Source: Xylanibacter rodentium (GTDB lineage Bacteria > Bacteroidota > Bacteroidia > Bacteroidales > Bacteroidaceae). Taken from it: DNA of 64,000 nt. Each line of letters opens with the position of its first letter. The first letter of the stretch is position 1. Where the stretch lies: contig NZ_JABKKE010000013.1 in assembly GCF_013166575.1 (NCBI RefSeq), forward strand, positions 37,961 through 101,960, read 5' to 3'. A program made the position numbers and the translations under genes. This document shows, piece after piece, positions 59,077 through 64,000 of the stretch. The notes below the pieces were generated by a model that saw only the letters and a program-made list of their open reading frames with translations, made no database searches and had not been told where the DNA came from.

Positions 59077-59205
59077 GTCCGTCGGCACACCATTGCCCAA
59101 AACGAGTTTGGAACAAACGTGTGCCGACTACCGCATAGCTGGAGAAAAGGGCATTGCCTCACGCCTAAACGATGTTTAGACAGATGAAGCAATGCCCCTT
59201 TCTTT
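59077..59205. other. Structured non-coding segment with two hairpins
   Basis: GTCGGCACAC near 59081 pairs with GTGTGCCGAC near 59119. Then GGGCATTGC (near 59149) pairs with GCAATGCCC, enclosing an inner CTAAAC-GAT-GTTTAG hairpin and followed by TTTCTTTT. It could be a small RNA, an attenuator or a terminator. Confidence 0.4.
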
Positions 59206-59301
59206 TGCGCCTATGCCAAGAGGTGCTTTTACGGGTTTTCAAATGATTTTTCTTTTTTCGCTGTCTCTTTTGCCGGAAGCGGAAAGTGAATGCAGAGTGT
59301 G

Positions 59302-59565
59302 TCAGCCTGCCCCATGAATGAAACAGGCGCCCACACACAGCCGGACAAACCGGGAAGAATGATTGTTGCCACCCGGCTGAACAAGTTCCGTCGGATCGGA
59401 AACAATCATACTTCCTTTGTTGTGGTTTGCCCTTTTCACGCTTCCGGTGATGTCTTTTTCCTTTTGGTGATTCTTTTTTTTACGGATTTTCCCCTGAAGT
59501 TTTTTTCTACACAATCTGCCTCTGTTTTCGTTTACCTCCATTTTGCGCCTTTCAGTAAGCCGCAT
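59302..59565 (-). CDS. Small basic hypothetical protein
   Basis: An 87-aa frame with a strongly basic N-terminal half (RRKMEVNENRGRLCRKKLQG, IRKKKNHQKEK), preceded by a minus-strand TACCTTTG box at 59591-59598. An internal Met (MEVNEN) is another possible start. I do not recognise a family. It lies at the edge of the conjugative-element region, and the composition could also arise by chance. Confidence 0.35.
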   Translation of the reverse strand: MRLTERRKMEVNENRGRLCRKKLQGKIRKKKNHQKEKDITGSVKRANHNKGSMIVSDPTELVQPGGNNHSSRFVRLCVGACFIHGAG

Positions 59566-59861
59566 CAGTCAGTCATTTTCGTTCTGGGCGCAAAGGTAAT
59601 TCCGGGATTGGACGGGAAAGCAAGGTCAAGCCTCCTGTTTTCGGTAAAAATCTCCAGCCCTGCGGGTAGTATTTTGACCGAAAAACCTTGCATTCCCTAA
59701 TCCCTACCTTTTCAAGCACCCGAAACGAAAACGACCGATGCGACAGAAAGACGCATAAAAAAAATGTCGGATAAACGAGAGGCAGATAAGATAGTTTGAA
59801 ACTCAACTCCCTCAGCTCTTGAATCCGCATTAAAAACAAAAAAATCAAAAACAGCGAAGAT

Positions 59862-60077
59862 ATGACGGCAACGGCAAATTTCAGACAAATGGCGCAACAC
59901 ATCGGGTTGGCGATATGCGGCTTGATGATGCGCACCGCCTTCGGGGTGTTCGGCATCCTTTGGGGCATCATCAGAGAGATTGTAAACGGAGTGTTCCGAG
60001 TGGCGATAGGTGTAATCGTGGCTATCCTTTCCACCATTGCCTTCTTTGGCTTCATCCTTTGGTTATTCACCCTTTAA
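59862..60077 (+). CDS. Small membrane protein of the conjugative element
   Basis: A 71-aa protein, mostly hydrophobic: two probable membrane segments (about residues 13-35 and 45-70, ending FGFILWLFTL). Unknown function. First of a close-packed set of plus-strand genes (11 bp to the next), so probably part of a transfer-element operon. Confidence 0.65.
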   Translation: MTATANFRQMAQHIGLAICGLMMRTAFGVFGILWGIIREIVNGVFRVAIGVIVAILSTIAFFGFILWLFTL

Positions 60078-60088
60078 CCCTTACCGAC

Positions 60089-60310
60089 ATGGCAAAAAGA
60101 AACAGCAAGACGGCAGCGCAGCAGTGCAGATATTACGAGGTGGACAACATCTTCGTGTATATGGTGGAAACGTACATCAACGGCAATTTTGAAACTTTCC
60201 GAAGATTGTACCACGAACTGAACAAGGACGCACGGAGGGATTTCATGGACTTCCTTCTCAGCGAGGTAGAGCCGACCTATTGGAGAGAGATACTGAAACA
60301 GATAATCTAA
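60089..60310 (+). CDS. Small hypothetical protein of the conjugative element
   Basis: A 73-aa acidic and aromatic-rich protein (YYEVDNIFVYMVETYING, FMDFLLSEVEPTYWREILKQ). No recognised domain. It lies 11 bp after the small membrane protein and 13 bp before the PcfK-like gene. Confidence 0.65.
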   Translation: MAKRNSKTAAQQCRYYEVDNIFVYMVETYINGNFETFRRLYHELNKDARRDFMDFLLSEVEPTYWREILKQII

Positions 60311-60323
60311 AAATGACAGCGAT

Positions 60324-60740
60324 ATGAAAGGAACAGACCATTTCAAGAGAACGATATATATGTACTTGGAACAGCGTGCGGAGGAAGATGCGCTATTTGC
60401 AAAGAAGTACCGCAACCCTGCCAAGAACATGGACGAGTGCGTGACCCACATTCTGAACTATGTGCAGAAAAGCGGTTGCAACGGTTTCACGGACGGAGAG
60501 ATATTCGGGCAAGCCATCCACTACTATGAGGAAAACGAGATAGAGGTGGGCAAACCGATGGACTGCCAAGTGGTTGTGAACCACGTTGTGAAACTCACGG
60601 CAGAGGAAAAGGCGGAGGCACGTCAGAACGCTGTCCGCAAATACCAAGAGGAGGAACTCCGCAAGTTGCAGAACCGCCACAGACCGTCAGCGAGAAAAGA
60701 AAACCAACCCCAACCCTCATTATTTGATTTAGGCTTATGA
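60324..60740 (+). CDS. PcfK-like protein
   Basis: A 138-aa protein resembling PcfK of conjugative plasmids and Bacteroides conjugative transposons: FKRTIYMYLEQRAEEDALFAKKY, ILNYVQKSGCNGFTDGEIFGQAIHYYEE, and a charged tail ending PSLFDLGL. It is encoded beside PcfJ in many such elements; its role is unknown. The stop overlaps the pcfJ start by 4 bp (ATGA). Confidence 0.88.
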   Translation: MKGTDHFKRTIYMYLEQRAEEDALFAKKYRNPAKNMDECVTHILNYVQKSGCNGFTDGEIFGQAIHYYEENEIEVGKPMDCQVVVNHVVKLTAEEKAEARQNAVRKYQEEELRKLQNRHRPSARKENQPQPSLFDLGL

Positions 60741-62068
60741 AACCGAAGACCAAGATACAGAAAGAGGTGGCAAGACTTTCCGCCAACCTTCGCCCCATAT
60801 CAGCGACACAAATAGATTGGGCATACCGCCACTGCGTTGAGCATATCGGCTACCGCACCAAGAAAGGGAACATCACCTGTTCCGACTGCGGTCACGAGTG
60901 GCACAGCGACAGCGGACTATGCGACACCCTTGAAGGCTGCACCTGCCCCAAATGCCATGCCGAACTCAAAGTGCAGGACACACGCAGACGCATCTACAAG
61001 GAAACGCAGAATTTCAGCGTGATAACCACCTGCAAAGGGTATCAGGTAATCCGCGTGGCGCAGGTCAGATGCGAGAGCAGGAAAGGCGAACCGATGCGTT
61101 TCTACTGCCACGAGGTCGTGCAGCGTTGGATTTCACCCGACGGCAAGGTTACGGACATGGCGTTGCTCCGTGGCTTCCTTTTCTGCTATTGCGATGTGTG
61201 GGCATTAGGCAGCGATATGGAGGTAAGACCGCACAACAGCCTATACGATGATGTGGTGGCAAGAAGCTGTGCATATCCAAAGATGAGGATATTGCCCCAA
61301 CTCAGACGTAACGGCTTCAAGGGCGATTTCCACGGCATCTCCCCCGTGCGTCTTTTCAAAGCCTTGCTTTCAGACCCAAGAATTGAAACCCTTATGAAAG
61401 GCGGTGAGATTGAGGTCATGAAACACTTTCTTTTCAATACCCGTACTGCCGATGAATGTTGGGCATCATATCTGATTGCCAAGCGTCACAAGTATCAGAT
61501 AGACAACCTCTCAATGTGGTGCGACTATCTGCGTATGCTCAAAAAACTCGGTCAAGACCTCCGTAACCCGAAGAACATCTGTCCCGAAGATTTCATGGCG
61601 GCACACGACAACGCAACCCGAAAAATTGAAGCCATACACGAGAAGGAAAGAGCCGCAGAGCAACGCCGTTGGGAGATTGAAAGGCGTGAGCGTGAGCAAC
61701 AGCGACAACTCCAACGAAAGAAAGATGCGGAGGATTTCATCGCCAACAAATCCAAATTCTTCGGCTTGGTAATCACGGACGAGGAAATAATCGTCAAGGT
61801 GCTTGAAAGCATAGACGAGTATTACAACGAGGGCAAGACGCAGGGCATCTGCGTGTTTGGCAGTGGATACTACAAGAAAGCCGACACCCTCATACTATCG
61901 GCAAGGATTGGCGATGAGATTATTGAAACCGTAGAGGTGGACTTGCGAACCCTCGAAGTGGTGCAGTGCCACGGCAAGCACAACCAGGACACCGAATATC
62001 ACGAGCGCATCATAGACCTTGTGAACAAGAACGCCAACCTTATCCGTGAGCGGATGAAAGCGGCATAG
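60737..62068 (+). CDS. PcfJ-like protein
   Basis: A 443-aa protein of the PcfJ family, found in conjugative plasmids and Bacteroides conjugative transposons. An N-terminal zinc ribbon is visible (ITCSDCGHEW ... CTCPKCHAEL, about residues 54-82), then the family core (FLFCYCDVWALGSDME, LLSDPRIETLMKGGEIEVMKHF) and a coiled region rich in Arg, Glu and Gln (about 295-335). The biochemical role is not established. Translationally coupled to pcfK. Confidence 0.88.
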   Translation: MKPKTKIQKEVARLSANLRPISATQIDWAYRHCVEHIGYRTKKGNITCSDCGHEWHSDSGLCDTLEGCTCPKCHAELKVQDTRRRIYKETQNFSVITTCKGYQVIRVAQVRCESRKGEPMRFYCHEVVQRWISPDGKVTDMALLRGFLFCYCDVWALGSDMEVRPHNSLYDDVVARSCAYPKMRILPQLRRNGFKGDFHGISPVRLFKALLSDPRIETLMKGGEIEVMKHFLFNTRTADECWASYLIAKRHKYQIDNLSMWCDYLRMLKKLGQDLRNPKNICPEDFMAAHDNATRKIEAIHEKERAAEQRRWEIERREREQQRQLQRKKDAEDFIANKSKFFGLVITDEEIIVKVLESIDEYYNEGKTQGICVFGSGYYKKADTLILSARIGDEIIETVEVDLRTLEVVQCHGKHNQDTEYHERIIDLVNKNANLIRERMKAA

Positions 62069-62092
62069 CATAACCCCTAAAACAACATTGAT

Positions 62093-62350
62093 ATGGAAGT
62101 AAGAATTGAAAGTATGACTTGTGTGTGGGATGATGCAATCCCCACGATGTTCCTTGAATTTGTGAACCTCCTCACTCTCACAACGAGTGAGGGGGAATTG
62201 AGAAAGAGCGTAAAGGAGTTTGCCGAGAAGCACGAACTTGACAAGTTTTTCCTTTACGGCTTCGGCTCACACCATTTCTACCTGCACCAACGCTACACAA
62301 GCAACCCCGAAATGGTGATGAAGAACAGAGTTCTGTCAGTACATTTTTAA
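62093..62350 (+). CDS. Small hypothetical protein of the conjugative element
   Basis: An 85-aa protein (MEVRIESMTCVWDD ... KFFLYGFGSHHFYLHQRY). No signal peptide or recognised domain. Part of the same plus-strand gene row, 24 bp after pcfJ. Confidence 0.65.
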   Translation: MEVRIESMTCVWDDAIPTMFLEFVNLLTLTTSEGELRKSVKEFAEKHELDKFFLYGFGSHHFYLHQRYTSNPEMVMKNRVLSVHF

Positions 62351-62369
62351 CCATCTAAAAAGCAACATT

Positions 62370-62603
62370 ATGACAACACGAATGACCATCAACGGAGTAA
62401 GCACCTGCGCGGAAGCAGGTACGGAGAAATACGAGCGTTTCCAATCGGGTATCGGAAGACGCAGGCGGACACTTGTGCAGTACGACTACCGCCACCCCAT
62501 AGACAGAGAATTGTTCTCTTGTGTCAAACCCACGTTGGACGAGTGCCGAGCCGCACGGGACAAGTGGCTGAACGCAAAGAAGGGAAAGGAGGACAGACTA
62601 TGA
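62370..62603 (+). CDS. DUF3873 family protein
   Basis: A 77-aa protein of the DUF3873 family, restricted largely to Bacteroides-type conjugative transposons: TINGVSTCAEAGTEKYERFQ, RRRRTLVQYDYRH and LFSCVKPTLDECRAARDKWL. Function unknown. The stop overlaps the start of the next gene (ATGA-type, 62600-62603). Confidence 0.85.
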   Translation: MTTRMTINGVSTCAEAGTEKYERFQSGIGRRRRTLVQYDYRHPIDRELFSCVKPTLDECRAARDKWLNAKKGKEDRL

Positions 62604-62845
62604 ACACGACCTATCAAACGCTGATAGTCAAGTTCAGCGAACCTATCACGGCATTGGACGGTATCTTTGACGATACCGGAGCGTGGGGAACGGACACCCT
62701 CAAGGGGTGGATAGATGATTACGAAAGCACACGTTTCACCGCCACCGACAGCCATACGGCAGTCATCACGAGCGAGTACAATATGGAATGTGTGAAAGAG
62801 TGGCTACAACGGCAGACCCCCATTTCCGAAATGCGAGAATTTTGA
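62600..62845 (+). CDS. Small hypothetical protein of the conjugative element
   Basis: An 81-aa acidic protein (MNTTYQTLIVKFSEPITALD ... MECVKEWLQRQTPISEMREF). Translationally coupled to the DUF3873 gene. I do not recognise a family beyond its frequent company in such elements. Confidence 0.65.
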   Translation: MNTTYQTLIVKFSEPITALDGIFDDTGAWGTDTLKGWIDDYESTRFTATDSHTAVITSEYNMECVKEWLQRQTPISEMREF

Positions 62846-62898
62846 ACGGGATGGCGGTGTCCGCACCGCCAATACTTAAAACCCTAAAAACAAAAGAT

Positions 62899-63207
62899 AT
62901 GATAGCCAAGACGATATTACAGCAGATAGGCGGAAAACGCTTCACCGCCATGACAGGTAGCCGTGATTTCATAGATATGGGCAACGGCTTACGGATGAGC
63001 CTTGCAAGGAACAAAACAAGTGCCAACCGCCTTGACATCATCTATGACGAAGGGGCAGACCTCTACAATATGCGCTTCTACCGCAGGACGTTCAGCAAAA
63101 AGACCTTTGAGTGCAAGACAAAGGACATTGCCGTACACGAGGGTATCTATTTTGATATGCTGGAGGAAATGTTCACGATGGTGACGGGACTTTACACACG
63201 CTTTTGA
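62899..63207 (+). CDS. Small hypothetical protein of the conjugative element
   Basis: A 102-aa protein (MIAKTILQQIGGKRFTAMTG ... RLDIIYDEGADLYNMRFYRR ... GIYFDMLEEMFTMVTGLYTR). No catalytic motif recognised. Last plus-strand gene of the row. Confidence 0.65.
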   Translation: MIAKTILQQIGGKRFTAMTGSRDFIDMGNGLRMSLARNKTSANRLDIIYDEGADLYNMRFYRRTFSKKTFECKTKDIAVHEGIYFDMLEEMFTMVTGLYTRF

Positions 63208-63640
63208 GTGGCGGGGCGGCGAGAGCCGCCCTACTTTCTTTCAGTGAGCATGATGGCGGACAAAGAAAGTAGCAAAGAAACCTTTGTCCAATCTGCGATA
63301 ACTAAAAAATCCGCAAGTAAAACTTGCGGAGGCTATATATTGGGTCGTTATTTTTTGGTGGAGGGGAATGATAATCTCGAACCGTTGAACTACACATTTC
63401 TGCTTCGTCTCCATTTCCCCCAACGATTTGATACGTTCAATCATTTTTGTTGTTCCTTTCTGAATTTTCCTAAATACTTTCTTCATAATTTCGCTATACT
63501 TTTTATGGTTAATAACTATGTTTTGTATTGCTCTCACAACACTTACAACTTGAAGTGTTATTTGGAAACCGATAGGCAAAAATGGCTCAACGATGTCAAT
63601 TAACGAGAAAATCCTACGATAATCTATCAAGTGATAGAGC
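63208..63640. other. Gap between convergent conjugative-element genes
   Basis: Contains a hairpin CCGCAAGT-AAA-ACTTGCGG (near 63311-63329) with a T run on the minus strand. Open frames exist on both strands but none has convincing protein character, so no gene is called. Confidence 0.5.
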
Positions 63641-63680
63641 AAAAGACGTGCCAAGTTAAATATGGCACGTCTTTTGCCAG
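63641..63680 (-). terminator. Terminator of the lysozyme gene
   Basis: GCAAAAGACGTGCCA pairs with TGGCACGTCTTTTGC (15 bp, 9-nt loop), starting 15 nt past the minus-strand stop at 63695. Confidence 0.75.
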
Positions 63681-63694
63681 TTTTGTCAGTCCTT

Positions 63695-63901
63695 TTATGG
63701 GATATACAACAGCGCAAACTCCGCCTTTCTCCGTTTGAGCAGCATGGCGTGGCGTTTTCCTTTGTAGTTGCAGAAGGCTATATACTCACGGTAGATGTTC
63801 CTGTCACCAGCTTCCAGCTTCTTGATTAAGGTGCTTTTGGGGATTGTTTTGCTGCCTAACAGCTTCGCCGGTCCCACATTGTAAGCTAACGTGCCAAGCA
63901 A
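63695..63901 (-). pseudogene. Phage-type lysozyme of the conjugative element, truncated
   Basis: About 68 C-terminal residues of a T4-type muramidase carried by Bacteroides conjugative transposons: LGTLAYNVGPAKLLG, STLIKKLEAGDRNIYREYIAFCNYKGK. The catalytic N-terminal half is missing: at about 63902 the frame runs into unrelated AT-rich sequence. The intact enzyme would open peptidoglycan during conjugation. Confidence 0.75.
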
Positions 63902-64000
63902 AATTTATCCCAACTTCATTATTATCCCAACCAAAGAGGTATATATCCTGTAAAACAGATTATTATATACGATTATGGTTGGGATAATAATTTGATATCT
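63902..64000. mobile_element. Probable end of an inserted element at the right edge
   Basis: The sequence after the lysozyme break holds TTATTATCCCAACC and, 42 bp on, its inverted copy GGTTGGGATAATAA, plus a third partial TTTATCCCAAC at the junction. Repeated terminal motifs right where a gene is cut suggest an IS or similar element that continues outside the window. Confidence 0.45.

Noticed and set aside
59290..59700. Plus-strand frame of 136 codons near the conjugative region
   Set aside because: Low-complexity Phe-rich translation without family marks; the minus-strand small basic frame is slightly better supported.
63241..63717. Minus-strand frame of 158 codons between the hypothetical gene and the lysozyme
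   Set aside because: It runs through the lysozyme terminator and another hairpin and has no recognisable domain.

Overview
The window reads as a chromosomal segment of a member of the Bacteroidales, most likely Prevotellaceae. The reasons are the many TAnnTTTG -7 promoter boxes (several with a TTTG -33 box 19-20 nt upstream), a SusC/SusD polysaccharide utilisation locus (PUL), a glycine-lipid acyltransferase pair, Bacteroidetes-type FtsL and FtsZ, and a short secreted protein with a type IX secretion (T9SS)-like C-terminal domain. The genus is inferred from gene style; no rRNA or other definitive marker is present.

Layout. 1-5.5 kb: a TPR protein cut by the left edge and dut (minus), divergent from dgt (plus), then the glsA/glsB pair (minus). 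5.5-7.0 kb: a gene-free block of minisatellites and two dispersed hairpin repeats (families A and B). 7.05-26.4 kb: the division and cell wall (dcw) cluster mraZ-rsmH-ftsL-ftsI-murE-mraY-murD-ftsW, then an intruding GH36 alpha-galactosidase with a second A/B repeat block, then murG-murC-ftsQ-ftsA-ftsZ and a yqeY-like gene. The products make the lipid-linked peptidoglycan precursor and assemble the divisome. 27-33 kb: two small secreted proteins (the second frameshifted), DUF3109, ung, an outer-membrane beta-barrel and a GH140-like hydrolase. 33.4-36.1 kb: trpS and gpmI, closed by a very strong terminator.

36.2-49.1 kb: a PUL made of susC, susD, a lipoprotein with an internal duplication, a second lipoprotein and a GH35 beta-galactosidase. 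It is preceded by a tyrosine recombinase. The recombinase gene and the susC promoter are bracketed by two inverted copies of a 19-bp site built as 7-bp arms around a 5-bp asymmetric core. This looks like a phase-variable (invertible) switch and is the strongest candidate for an undescribed system here. The recombinase, however, carries Met where the first catalytic Arg is expected.

49.2-55.8 kb (minus): a WYL regulator, rnhB and the sufBCDS iron-sulfur operon with a consensus promoter. 55.9-58.7 kb: a third family-B repeat, a RhuM gene, an unknown gene, a short ATPase-like remnant, an IS30-type transposase remnant and tRNA-Asn. This looks like a decayed island beside a tRNA. 59.3-64 kb: small genes typical of Bacteroides conjugative transposons (PcfK, PcfJ, DUF3873 and others), ending in a lysozyme gene interrupted at the right edge.
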